Assembly: GCA_018402455.1 (NCBI GenBank)
Contig: JAGYIG010000024.1
Coordinates: 1 to 52,163 of the forward strand
DNA length: 52,163 bases
Origin: Opitutaceae bacterium
GTDB taxonomy: Bacteria > Verrucomicrobiota > Verrucomicrobiia > Opitutales > Opitutaceae
Reading direction: 5' to 3'
Positions 43,822 through 51,883 of the stretch are shown in pieces (the stretch's first letter is position 1; every line of letters starts with the position of its first letter). The notes below the pieces were generated by a model. The model worked only from the letters and a program-made list of their open reading frames with translations, searched no databases and was not told where the DNA came from. The position numbers and the translations under genes were made by a program.

Positions 43822-45024
43822 ATGGTCGAAACGTCACTCACCCCCTTGGAAATGACCGGTCCCTTGCACGATCCGGCGCCGAACTTTGAGACGCTGAAGA
43901 TCATTGTGGTCGGTACGCCCAAGACGGGTAACACGTGGCTCACCCACCTGTTAGGCGAGCTCTACGAAATGCCGCAGGTGCGACTGGATGCAGATTTCCG
44001 CGGCATGGACTGGGCGGGCTTGGGAGCCCGTTGGGTGGCGCAACAACACTACCAACCCGAGCCGGAACTCATCGCCCTCGCTCGGGAGCGGGGCATCATT
44101 TTTGTGACCCCTATTCGCCATCCGGCGGATGTTTTTGTGAGCCTGCGGCACTACACCGACAACCGGCAGGAGCGGGATGACGAGCCGGCGGCGGTTCAGG
44201 CGGAACGGCCCGATGCCATGCTCAAAGATGGCCGGGGCATTTACGGCCCAGCCACCCGCCACTACCTGCAACACGGCTTTTACCTGAGTGTGCACTTGTC
44301 CATCTATTGGCTGCGGGGAGGCTGGTCGCACGGTGTCCGTTATGAGGACCTGTGGTTGCACCCGCTGGATACACTCATGACCTTGGCGGGTCGATTCCTG
44401 CCTCAACCCCGCCACAAAACGCAACGAGCCCTGAGTGCATGTGAGATCAGTATTATGAAGCAGGTCAAGGATCCGGCCGGCACGCTGGTGCGGCACGGTG
44501 GGCTCAATGGATGGCGAGACGAATTGCCCCACGAGTTGCAACGCGTGCTGGCAACCCATGCTCCCTATCCCGCACAGATGGCCGCGCTGGGATACTCGAT
44601 GGACCTGGATGACCCCGTTAATGCCCGGATCACCGAGCCGACCAAGGCGGGTAACCCTTTCCTCGGGGGAATGTTCGCCAACGGCGTCGCCGTCGCCCCA
44701 ATTCTGCTGCATATTTATTTTGATAAGATCAAAGATGATCCTGATCGCTGGAGCGACGGCACGGAGATTGGAGAAGGGAGCTTCTATGACTGGTTGCACA
44801 GTCCCGCGGCGGCAGACCCCTCGGCTGGTCGAGACGCTCCAATCATTACGGAATTTGCCCACTATCTTTACTCGATGCGCGAGGACTTGCCCCATGTCTT
44901 CCCCGATCCTTTTGGGGCCGACCGGCGCGGCTTGGGGGACTGGTTTCTGCACAGCGCCCGGCGCGAATTTCAGTTCGATGGCGTCTTTGTCCTGCCGGTG
45001 ATCGAATCTTGGGCCCGCGGTTAA
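43822..45024 (+). CDS. PAPS-dependent sulfotransferase-family protein
   Basis: Protein of 400 aa. The 5'-phosphosulfate loop GTPKTGNTWLTHLL is at 31-44, and the 3'-phosphate-binding Arg/Ser are in FVTPIRHPADVFVSLRHYTDN (about 93-113). GVRYEDLWLHPLDTL is the usual following block. It would transfer sulfuryl from PAPS to a carbohydrate or other hydroxyl. The C-terminal 130 residues (from about 270) are unusual and are also kept in the decayed copy downstream. No signal peptide. Confidence 0.88.
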   Translation: MVETSLTPLEMTGPLHDPAPNFETLKIIVVGTPKTGNTWLTHLLGELYEMPQVRLDADFRGMDWAGLGARWVAQQHYQPEPELIALARERGIIFVTPIRHPADVFVSLRHYTDNRQERDDEPAAVQAERPDAMLKDGRGIYGPATRHYLQHGFYLSVHLSIYWLRGGWSHGVRYEDLWLHPLDTLMTLAGRFLPQPRHKTQRALSACEISIMKQVKDPAGTLVRHGGLNGWRDELPHELQRVLATHAPYPAQMAALGYSMDLDDPVNARITEPTKAGNPFLGGMFANGVAVAPILLHIYFDKIKDDPDRWSDGTEIGEGSFYDWLHSPAAADPSAGRDAPIITEFAHYLYSMREDLPHVFPDPFGADRRGLGDWFLHSARREFQFDGVFVLPVIESWARG

Positions 45025-45062
45025 GTCGTCCGCGGGGTGCACATTTGCCTCTGCGCAGTTAG

Positions 45063-45550
45063 GCGATCGTGATCACGGGCACGCCGAAGACCGTGCAACA
45101 GCCGGTTCAATCACCTGCTCAGTCAGCTCTCAGAGGGCCCCGGACGGTCCTCGGAACGAACCCGTCAGCCCGGACGATCCCTTTCGGTAGCGGAAATTTG
45201 AGAACGGTATCCCGGTGGCTCCGATCCACCTCCCGGCTTCCTTCGATCAGCCCGCGGAAGTGGCCCGCAACTGGCCCAACGGCTGCGCGGTGGGAGAGGG
45301 CACCTCATACGCGTGGCTCATACCGGCGGAAGCTGATCCTCGCCGCCGACCCCATTATGCCCTGATCACCGAATTCAACCACTGGCTCTACCGGCAACGT
45401 CCTGATTTGCATGACGTATATCCCGCACCCTTCGATGAGCACCGCCAACAGTTGGGTGACTGGTTTCTTTTCAGCGCCTGCCGGAAGTATCGTTACGACC
45501 GCCATTTTGCGGTGCCCCTTCTTAGTTCCTGGGCCCGCGGCCGCCCCTGA
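45063..45550 (+). pseudogene. decayed tandem copy of the sulfotransferase gene
   Basis: ITGTPKT (from 45072) matches the phosphosulfate loop. After a +1 shift near 45093, CNSRFNHLLSQLSEG matches the following helix (GNTWLTHLLGELYEM) of the intact gene. About 215 codons are then missing. From about 45150 to 45550 the C-terminal part aligns: EPVSPDDPFR, a TAG at 45188-45190, RKFENGIPVAPI, GEGTSYAWL, HYALITEFNHWLYRQRPDLH, QLGDWFLFSACRKY and SSWARG. With a frameshift, a stop and a large deletion it cannot make an active enzyme. Confidence 0.82.
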
Positions 45551-45587
45551 GCGGGGAGGCGGCCAGTCCGGCCCGACCGCTGTTCCG

Positions 45588-46115
45588 CTAGGACCCGTCT
45601 GGAGCGAAGGCGATGTCCACCATCAGGTCCGTTGCGATTTTCTCCAGGTCGTCCCCGATGGCATCCAGATCCGCGGTGTCCGGGACCGCGATCGTAGCGT
45701 CGGCGCGGAAGATCATCCCACCGCCCTGCGGGGCTTCAGTCACTTCGCTGGTCAGCTCTTCGACGTTCAAATTATGGCGGGCAAATACGCCGGTAATCTC
45801 CCGCAGCAGGCCGGTGCGGTCTTGGCCCACCAATTCGACATTTACCATTGAGGCGCCACCCTTGACCGGCGCAGCGGTGTCGGCTTGCACCGTCACTTTG
45901 ATCCCCTCGAGGGCGATGCTTTCCAGCGCCCGGCGCAGCGCATCGGCTCGCGTGGAGTCGATGTCCACGCGGGCGAGACCGGCAAACTGCCCGCCGAGCC
46001 GACACATACGGCTTTCCAGCCAATTGCCCTCATGTTCGGCAATGGGACGGGCAAAGGCATCGACCAAACCCGTGCGGTCCGGGCCGATGATGGTCATAAC
46101 AAGCGTGGTGCGCAT
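45588..46115 (-). CDS. ACT-domain protein, GcvR-like
   Basis: Protein of 175 aa with two ACT domains: TIIGPDRTGLVDAFARPIAE (about 8-27) and VELVGQDRTGLLREITGVFA (about 92-111), each with the PDRTGL-type ligand loop. FRADATIAVP lies near 133-142. This is the layout of GcvR-like glycine-cleavage regulators, which bind amino acids and act on other proteins rather than on DNA. No glycine-cleavage gene is in view, so the regulatory target is unknown. It lies 37 bases downstream of mobA on the same strand. Confidence 0.88.
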   Translation of the reverse strand: MRTTLVMTIIGPDRTGLVDAFARPIAEHEGNWLESRMCRLGGQFAGLARVDIDSTRADALRRALESIALEGIKVTVQADTAAPVKGGASMVNVELVGQDRTGLLREITGVFARHNLNVEELTSEVTEAPQGGGMIFRADATIAVPDTADLDAIGDDLEKIATDLMVDIAFAPDGS

Positions 46116-46152
46116 GACTGGAGGTTGGGCACCTTGGGCCCGGGATCAACCC

Positions 46153-46731
46153 TCAGATATCGGTAGGGCGGTTCCAGTTGTGAAACGGTCGGGTCTCGGC
46201 AACGGCCACCGGTCGCATCGTGTCCGCGAGGGAGCTCAGAAACAGTTTGGCCAACCCCAGTTCCCCTCGATCGAGGGCGTTTTGCAGCGCCGAATGCAGC
46301 TTGCCCGGCACCAGACTCACCAACGGCTCAGGCCCCCGGAGGCTCAACGCGAATCCGCCGTGATCGACGGTGGGACAGGCCTCCACCAAGAGGCGAAGCA
46401 CCGCCACCGTGAGGAAGGGCAGATCGACCGGCACGATCAGCAGGGAGCCGCCCCGGGCCGCCGCCCCCGCGGCCACGATTCCGGCCAAGGGCCCGGCCGA
46501 GCCGTCGTCCTCGACCCGAATCACGTCGGCGGGTAACGGCGGGAGAACCTGCTGGGTTCGCGCGGAGACGAAGCAAGCCCCCTTCGCCACCTGCTTCACC
46601 AGTTCCACTTGGCGCTCCAGCAGGGGTTGGCCGGTCTCCGGGTGAGGTAGGTGCGCTTTGTCGGCGCCCATGCGACGCGAGTGTCCGCCAGCCAAAACCA
46701 CCGCATGGATCAATGTGGGATCAATCCTCAC
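46153..46731 (-). CDS. mobA: molybdenum cofactor guanylyltransferase
   Basis: Protein of 192 aa from the GTG at 46731, seven bases after the marC-family stop. AVVLAGGHSRRMGADKAHL is the nucleotide-binding signature, and VPVDLPFL has the metal-binding Asp. MobA attaches GMP to molybdopterin to form MGD for DMSO-reductase-type enzymes such as formate dehydrogenase. With fdhD two genes upstream, this forms a small molybdoenzyme-maturation group. A longer in-frame ATG reading would overlap the upstream gene. Confidence 0.92.
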   Translation of the reverse strand: MRIDPTLIHAVVLAGGHSRRMGADKAHLPHPETGQPLLERQVELVKQVAKGACFVSARTQQVLPPLPADVIRVEDDGSAGPLAGIVAAGAAARGGSLLIVPVDLPFLTVAVLRLLVEACPTVDHGGFALSLRGPEPLVSLVPGKLHSALQNALDRGELGLAKLFLSSLADTMRPVAVAETRPFHNWNRPTDI

Positions 46732-46738
46732 GGTGAGC

Positions 46739-47374
46739 TCAGCCGAACAGGTGCAGACCGCGCACCCCATCGATCACGAGTTGCACGCCCATGCAGAGGA
46801 GCAGGAAACCCATGATCTTGGTCAGCGCCCGCGCCCCGGTCACTCCGAGATGGTTCATCAACGCATCGGCGTAGCGGAGAATCAGCCAACAGCATGCGCC
46901 CACCAACCCGATGCTGACCGCCCCCATCAGGTGAGCCGGGATGCCACGACCGTGGAGGCTGGAACTGGCCGTCATCACCGCGGCAATCGCCCCGGGTCCC
47001 GCCAACAACGGCATGGCGAGCGGGGAGAAGGCGATGTCTTCCTTGGCCATCGCCTCGGCGTGTTCATCCGGGGGATGCGTGCTGTGGGGGTGAGGATTGA
47101 GCTGACCGAAGCCGAATCGGGTGATGACCAAACCTCCCGCAATGCGGATGCCCTCTATGCTGATGCCAAAGAAATTGATCAGCACGGTCCCGCCCAGAAA
47201 GAACACCAGCAGGATGGCGACCGCGTAGACCGAGCTCCGTCGCGCAAAACTCTGCCGTTCGGCCGGCGTGTTCTTGAGCGTCAACGAGTGGAAGATCGCC
47301 GCATTGCCAAACGGATTCATGATCGGAAACAGGGCCGCAAAAATCACCAGAAAGAGTTCGAGGGGAGCGGGCAT
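46739..47374 (-). CDS. MarC/NAAT-family membrane protein
   Basis: Protein of 211 aa with six hydrophobic segments. ELFLVIFAALFPIMNPFGNA opens the MarC family; FFGISIEGIRIAGGLVI and PLAMPLLAGPGAIAAVM are its conserved helices. A short hydrophilic His/Pro loop near 115-125 lies between the halves. MarC was named for antibiotic resistance, but that role is not supported and the transport substrate is unknown. It sits between fdhD (10 bases) and mobA (7 bases) in one apparent operon. Confidence 0.92.
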   Translation of the reverse strand: MPAPLELFLVIFAALFPIMNPFGNAAIFHSLTLKNTPAERQSFARRSSVYAVAILLVFFLGGTVLINFFGISIEGIRIAGGLVITRFGFGQLNPHPHSTHPPDEHAEAMAKEDIAFSPLAMPLLAGPGAIAAVMTASSSLHGRGIPAHLMGAVSIGLVGACCWLILRYADALMNHLGVTGARALTKIMGFLLLCMGVQLVIDGVRGLHLFG

Positions 47375-47384
47375 TGCGATCGGT

Positions 47385-48209
47385 TCAGCTCAGCCGGCCA
47401 GCATAGACGTTGCAACGCTCGTCCCGCAGGAACCCGACGAGGGTCTGCTGGGATTGCCGGGCGAGGCTGACCGCCAGGCTGGTCGGGGCCGAGATTCCGG
47501 CGATCAAACCGATGCGGGCGATGAGGGCTTTTTGCACAATTTCGAAAGCGATCCGACCGGAAACCAGCAGCCCGAGTGCTTCCGGGGCGCCGCCATCGAG
47601 CAGCAGCCGTCCGATGACTTTGTCGACGGCGTTGTGGCGGCCGACATCTTCGCGCACCACGACGAGATCGCCCTGAGCGTTGAACAGCGCGGCGGCGTGC
47701 AAGCCGCCCGTCGTTTGAAACGTATTCTGCGCCGCCAGCAGTTTCCCGGGCAGCGCGTGCAGCAGGGCCGCGGAGGGATGCTGGGCGTGCTCGGTCGGGA
47801 TCGGGGGATAAGCCGCGCAAACCGCGGCCAGGGTGGCCTTGCCACAGAGACCGCAGGAGGAGGACGTGAAAACGCGCCGGGATAGCTTGGTCAGATCGAC
47901 GGACCGGGGGTCACGCAGGGTCACCGTGAGGATGTTGCCGATACTGCCATCCGGCGCGGAACAAACATCGAGGTCCAACACGTCATCCGCTCCCCGCAGC
48001 ACCCTCTCGGTGCAGAGAAAACCCAGGGCGAGTTCCTCATCGTGCCCGGGGGTGCGCATGGTGACGGCCACCGATTGATCCTGCACCCGGATCTCGAGCG
48101 GCTCCTCCACCGCCAAATGGTCTTCGACCCGCTCGGGCGCGGCCCGGGCCGGGTGGCGCATGGTGATCGTGGTAACCGACGGGGGGGGGGTGTTCGGGAA
48201 ATCCCGCAT
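47385..48209 (-). CDS. fdhD: formate dehydrogenase accessory sulfurtransferase FdhD
   Basis: Protein of 274 aa from the ATG at 48209. FTSSSCGLCGKA holds the sulfur-carrying Cys119 and Cys122. RTPGHDEELALGFL, EDVGRHNAVDKVIG and VSGRIAFEIVQKAL are family blocks. FdhD passes sulfur from IscS to the MGD cofactor of formate dehydrogenase. A run of ten C in the coding strand (codons 7-10; 48181-48190) precedes a second ATG at codon 17, so slippage could switch the long form. First of fdhD-marC-mobA; no formate dehydrogenase gene is in the window. Confidence 0.95.
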   Translation of the reverse strand: MRDFPNTPPPSVTTITMRHPARAAPERVEDHLAVEEPLEIRVQDQSVAVTMRTPGHDEELALGFLCTERVLRGADDVLDLDVCSAPDGSIGNILTVTLRDPRSVDLTKLSRRVFTSSSCGLCGKATLAAVCAAYPPIPTEHAQHPSAALLHALPGKLLAAQNTFQTTGGLHAAALFNAQGDLVVVREDVGRHNAVDKVIGRLLLDGGAPEALGLLVSGRIAFEIVQKALIARIGLIAGISAPTSLAVSLARQSQQTLVGFLRDERCNVYAGRLS

Positions 48210-48273
48210 GACGGCACAGCCTGGGCATCCGGCCGGGATTGGCAACGTTCCCTGAATGCCCGTCCGGCGGTGC

Positions 48274-48993
48274 CTAGGAGGTGGAGACGGGGGTGCGGGC
48301 CGCAATCAGGGCCACCAGCATCGCGGCGATTTCGGGCGCACTCAGGTTCGAGGTATTGATCACCATATCATAGTGCCGGGGATCGCCCACGTCGCGGTTG
48401 TAGTGACCTTTTACATACCTGCGGCGCGCGGCATCGCGGCGCTGGTTGCGCAGGCGCGCCTCGGTGTGCGAAATAGCGAGATGGTCCGCCATGTGGCGCA
48501 TGCGGTCGTCGGGGTGGGCAATCAGTCGGAGGTGCATCCCGCGGGGCAGGTCGGCCGTGACAAAGTTGGCCGCACGACCAATGAGGATGCAGTTGCCGCG
48601 CAGCGCCAGTCGACGAATGAGTCGGTTGGTTCTTTGGATCATTTCCCAGAGGTTGGGATGGAGGCCGAGAATTTCGCCGATGGAGGCATCGACTTCGGAC
48701 AACGTGTCCTCGGGGAGGAACTGCGCGAGATGGTCCGGGTAGTCGCCGTCGCTCAACATCGCTTCGACCAAGTTGCCATCAAAGACTTCCCAGCGGTCCG
48801 CCAAAGTGGGGGTCCGGCGGTTAAGAATTTTAACCACGGTATTGGCCAACGTGGTGGCGCCTGCCCCGGCTTCGCGAGAGAGGGTCACAAAGGGTCGGGG
48901 GGAGGGAGGGGTCACGGCGGGGCCGCGACGACCGGGCGTCAGGTTGAGGCTGAGATAACTGTGGGCCCTTTCGAGGTCGGGATAAGTTTTCAT
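48274..48993 (-). CDS. cytidylate kinase-like family protein
   Basis: Protein of 239 aa from the ATG at 48993. FVTLSREAGAGATTLANTVVKIL (about 35-57) is a P-loop; IGRAANFVT is the CMP-kinase-like block; RLRNQRRDAARRRYVKGHYN lies where the lid region is expected, with Arg-rich helices; YDMVINTSNLSAPEIA is the typical C-terminal block. The family resembles Cmk, but its substrate is not known. It lies 64 bases upstream of fdhD on the same strand. Confidence 0.85.
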   Translation of the reverse strand: MKTYPDLERAHSYLSLNLTPGRRGPAVTPPSPRPFVTLSREAGAGATTLANTVVKILNRRTPTLADRWEVFDGNLVEAMLSDGDYPDHLAQFLPEDTLSEVDASIGEILGLHPNLWEMIQRTNRLIRRLALRGNCILIGRAANFVTADLPRGMHLRLIAHPDDRMRHMADHLAISHTEARLRNQRRDAARRRYVKGHYNRDVGDPRHYDMVINTSNLSAPEIAAMLVALIAARTPVSTS

Positions 48994-49129
48994 GGCACTG
49001 TCGGGGTTAGGTCCCGAGGTTATCCCGCGCGCGGGGCAAAGGGAAGTGCCGCGCACCCGGCAGGACGGTTAGCAGGGGAGCTTACCGGCTGAATCAGGGC
49101 CCGAGAACCGCCGGGATCCGGGTTGGCAA

Positions 49130-50761
49130 TCAGGGGGTTTTGATGCGCCAATTTTGATTGGCGTGCATGGGGATCTCGGCCTGGGTTCGCACCCATTCGA
49201 CGATCAATTCCCGAATGCCGGCGGTGGAGCGCTGCAACACGGGAGCTTCACTTAAAGCGGGAAACCCGCCGCCGCCGTTGCGGCGGTAGTTGTTGAGTGC
49301 CACGCGCAGCTTCTGGTTGTCCCGCAGGGGCCGTCCCTGAAACGAAAGGTCGGTGATGCGCTCACCTTCGGGTTGGCTGAGGTCGATCACGTAGTCGACG
49401 CCCTCCGCGGTATCAAAATTGTAGCCGGGCACGGCGGGATTGATCGCTGCTTCGGCCGACATTCCGGGTCGCGCGGGGCCAAAGTAGCGGGCGGAGTGCT
49501 CCAGCACTTGTCGGAGTTGGGCCCCCGTCAACTCGATGACCACCAGAGTGTTCTCGTAGATGTAGAGTCCGGCAATATCGCGGAAGGTCAGTTCGCCGCC
49601 GGGCAGTCGTGCATCGGGGTTGAAGCTCGCGGCCAGCGAGACGTCGGCTTCCCCGGCGTCGAGTTGGGTCTGGTGAATGATGTCCATGATCGCGGTGTCC
49701 TCGAGGCGGGAGCGGGCGGCGGACAGAGCGCCGGGGGAGAAGCCGATGGGGCGGTCGAGCCAAGCCTCAGCCGCGGCGTAGGACTCCGCGGAGAGTTGCA
49801 GAATCTGCGGATTGGCGGGGACGTCGTCGGTCATGGGGTGGGTCGTGGCGGTTTTGCCGATCACCTGCCAGGGGGCGGTGGGTTCCGCCCGCTCCAACAT
49901 CAAGGTCGTGCGGGAGAGATACTCCCCCCATTTGCCGGCTTGCGTGAGGAGCACGCCATTGATGTTGAGAGCGGGCACGTCGTGATGGGTGTGGCCCATG
50001 AGGATCAAATCGATGCCGGGCACCTCCCGGGCAATGCGCACCGCGGCATTCTCGTCGGGGAGCTGGCCCGGGATGGGGGTGCCGCTGAGAATATCCTCCT
50101 CCAGCCCCATGTGCATAGCGACGATCACCACGTCCACCCGGTTCCGGCGGCGTAGCTCACGAACCCAGCGCTGGGCCGCTTTGACGGGGTCGGTGAAGTG
50201 CAGGCCTTCGTAGTGGGCCTCGTCTTCCCACCCGGGAATCGCGGGGGTGGTGAGGCCCAACACTCCGACCCGCACGCCGCGAACCTGCTTGATGATATAG
50301 GGTGCGTTGGCGGGGTCTTCGGAGCCGACCAAACAAATATTGGCGGAAATCCACGGGAAACGGGCCGAGCGACGAGCCAGATTCAGGGCCTCGAGACCAA
50401 AGTTGAATTCATGATTGCCCGGGACCATGGCGTCGTAGCGCAGGTCGTTCATCGCTTGCATCATAGGGTTGGGATCCGTCGCCGCCACCACGGCGGCATG
50501 ATACGCGTGGGGGGTCCCTTGGATGGCGTCGCCGGAGTCGATTAAAATGAGCTCGGGATCCAGGAGCCGGGCGCGTTTGATAAGGGACCCCACTTTGGCG
50601 AGACCGTGGTTGGCGGGAGCACCGGTGTAGGAGTCGGTGGGGTGGATGTGGCCATGCAGGTCGGTGGTCGACAAGACGGTCACGTGGGTGCGCTCGGCCC
50701 GCAGGCAGAGGCCCAGCAGCAGTGAACCGAGAATGGCGAGGCAACGGAGCCGGGTTTCCAT
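49130..50761 (-). CDS. secreted 5'-nucleotidase-type metallophosphoesterase
   Basis: Protein of 543 aa with a signal peptide (LAILGSLLLGLCLRA). The metallophosphoesterase domain (about 25-330) shows TTDLHGHIHPTD, DSGDAIQGTPHAY, PGNHEFNFG, VVIVAMHMGLEED and LMGHTHHD, covering the two-metal site. The C-terminal 5'-nucleotidase domain (about 345-520) has NTLVVIELTGAQLRQVLEHS and YNFDTAEGVDYVIDLS, the nucleoside-stacking region. It is likely a periplasmic nucleotidase or cyclic phosphodiesterase for phosphate salvage. Divergent from the NIPSNAP gene. Confidence 0.94.
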   Translation of the reverse strand: METRLRCLAILGSLLLGLCLRAERTHVTVLSTTDLHGHIHPTDSYTGAPANHGLAKVGSLIKRARLLDPELILIDSGDAIQGTPHAYHAAVVAATDPNPMMQAMNDLRYDAMVPGNHEFNFGLEALNLARRSARFPWISANICLVGSEDPANAPYIIKQVRGVRVGVLGLTTPAIPGWEDEAHYEGLHFTDPVKAAQRWVRELRRRNRVDVVIVAMHMGLEEDILSGTPIPGQLPDENAAVRIAREVPGIDLILMGHTHHDVPALNINGVLLTQAGKWGEYLSRTTLMLERAEPTAPWQVIGKTATTHPMTDDVPANPQILQLSAESYAAAEAWLDRPIGFSPGALSAARSRLEDTAIMDIIHQTQLDAGEADVSLAASFNPDARLPGGELTFRDIAGLYIYENTLVVIELTGAQLRQVLEHSARYFGPARPGMSAEAAINPAVPGYNFDTAEGVDYVIDLSQPEGERITDLSFQGRPLRDNQKLRVALNNYRRNGGGGFPALSEAPVLQRSTAGIRELIVEWVRTQAEIPMHANQNWRIKTP

Positions 50762-50871
50762 GGGGCGCAGGTTGAGAGACCTTTTGCGTCAGCGCGAGTC
50801 CGGGATTCCGTAAACCGGCGGCCCCAAAGGACATTGCTTAAACCTCCCGGTGGGACCGGAATGGGCAGACC

Positions 50872-51288
50872 ATGATATTCCGCCTCCTCTCTTTGTTTAT
50901 TGGCTTCAATTTATCCCTGCTGGCTTCGGTGGCAGCGGATGTCGCGGAAACCGAACGTGTTTTCGAGTATCGCGTCTACACGGTGCACCCGGGCAAGATG
51001 CCCAACTTGCTGGCCCGGTTTCGGGATCATACCTGCGGAATTTTTGAGCGGCTCGGCGCGGAAAATATTGGCTACTGGGTGGAGACCGAACCGGCGGAGG
51101 GCGAGGAGCCGAAACTGCACTACTTCCTCGCTCATCCCAACCGTGACGCCGCCAAGGCATTCTGGGAGACCTTTCGCGATGACGCCGAATGGCAAGCCGT
51201 CTGGGCCGCCTCGACGGCGGACGGCAAAATCGTGAAGCAGGTGGACCAGACTTTTATGGCCGCCGCGGATTTCTCGGCCATTAAGTAG
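50872..51288 (+). CDS. NIPSNAP-family protein with signal peptide
   Basis: Protein of 138 aa. After a signal peptide (LLSLFIGFNLSLLASVAA) comes VFEYRVYTVHPGKMPNLLARF, the NIPSNAP opening, then IGYWVETEP, LHYFLAHPNRDAAKAFWETF and WQAVWAASTADGK, all family-like. It is a ferredoxin-like dimeric fold of unknown function; bacterial members are often exported in this kind of organism. It is monocistronic and convergent with the anti-sigma-like gene. Confidence 0.9.
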   Translation: MIFRLLSLFIGFNLSLLASVAADVAETERVFEYRVYTVHPGKMPNLLARFRDHTCGIFERLGAENIGYWVETEPAEGEEPKLHYFLAHPNRDAAKAFWETFRDDAEWQAVWAASTADGKIVKQVDQTFMAAADFSAIK

Positions 51289-51325
51289 CCGTCACGTCCC
51301 CCGGATGGCCAGCGCGTCACGCCGC

Positions 51326-51865
51326 TTAGATGGAAGGGTTCTCCGGCAGGTCGCTGGCCCACACGATCAGCCAGCCGGATTCCTCATCCAAATAGACAAA
51401 CGGCGAGACGTCCTCGTTTTCGGTCTCCACGTATTCGGCGCGGGCGTAGGCCGTGAAGTGGTCCTCGAAGTGGGACCAGTCGGCGGCGGCAATGGTGGAT
51501 TCCGCGGGCGTCGCCGGCGGGGTCTGGGACAGGTTCACCATCCCGATGGCGAGGGCACCGGCCCCGGCGAGGGGCAAGGCAAAGCGCCACAGACGCTGCC
51601 AAGACGGGAGTCCTGCGGTCGCTTTCTGAGCGGGCGCGGCGCTTCGTATCTGGCGGCGGACGGCGTGCCATTCTGAACGGGCGTCGGGCACCGTCACCGC
51701 TTGGTCGCGCTCGCGCCAACTGCTGGCGGCCGCGGTCAATCCAGCGGCGAGCCGGCGACACTGGGGACACGCCTGGAGATGCTGCTCCAAAACGGCCGCA
51801 TCCGCGGCGCCGAGGGGGGCGTCGCGGGCGGCGGAAATTTGGGTTTCAGCATCTCGGCAGTTCAT
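51326..51865 (-). CDS. zinc-finger anti-sigma-like membrane protein
   Basis: Protein of 179 aa. MNCRDAETQISAARDAPLG and LEQHLQACPQCRRLAAGL form the His-x3-Cys-x2-Cys zinc-binding (zf-HC2/ASD) region at 1-45. One membrane segment is at about 91-110 (FALPLAGAGALAIGMVNLS). The outer part (115-179) is acidic with several Trp. This is the usual topology of an anti-sigma factor, but no sigma gene is visible; it may lie beyond the window. It begins 18 bases after the stop of the partial upstream gene. Confidence 0.78.
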   Translation of the reverse strand: MNCRDAETQISAARDAPLGAADAAVLEQHLQACPQCRRLAAGLTAAASSWRERDQAVTVPDARSEWHAVRRQIRSAAPAQKATAGLPSWQRLWRFALPLAGAGALAIGMVNLSQTPPATPAESTIAAADWSHFEDHFTAYARAEYVETENEDVSPFVYLDEESGWLIVWASDLPENPSI

Positions 51866-51883
51866 TGATCGAGCCCGGTCAGG

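Noticed and set aside
45069..45365. 98-codon frame as a new small gene after the sulfotransferase
   Set aside because: Only its first residues match; the similarity to the sulfotransferase jumps between frames, showing a decayed copy instead.
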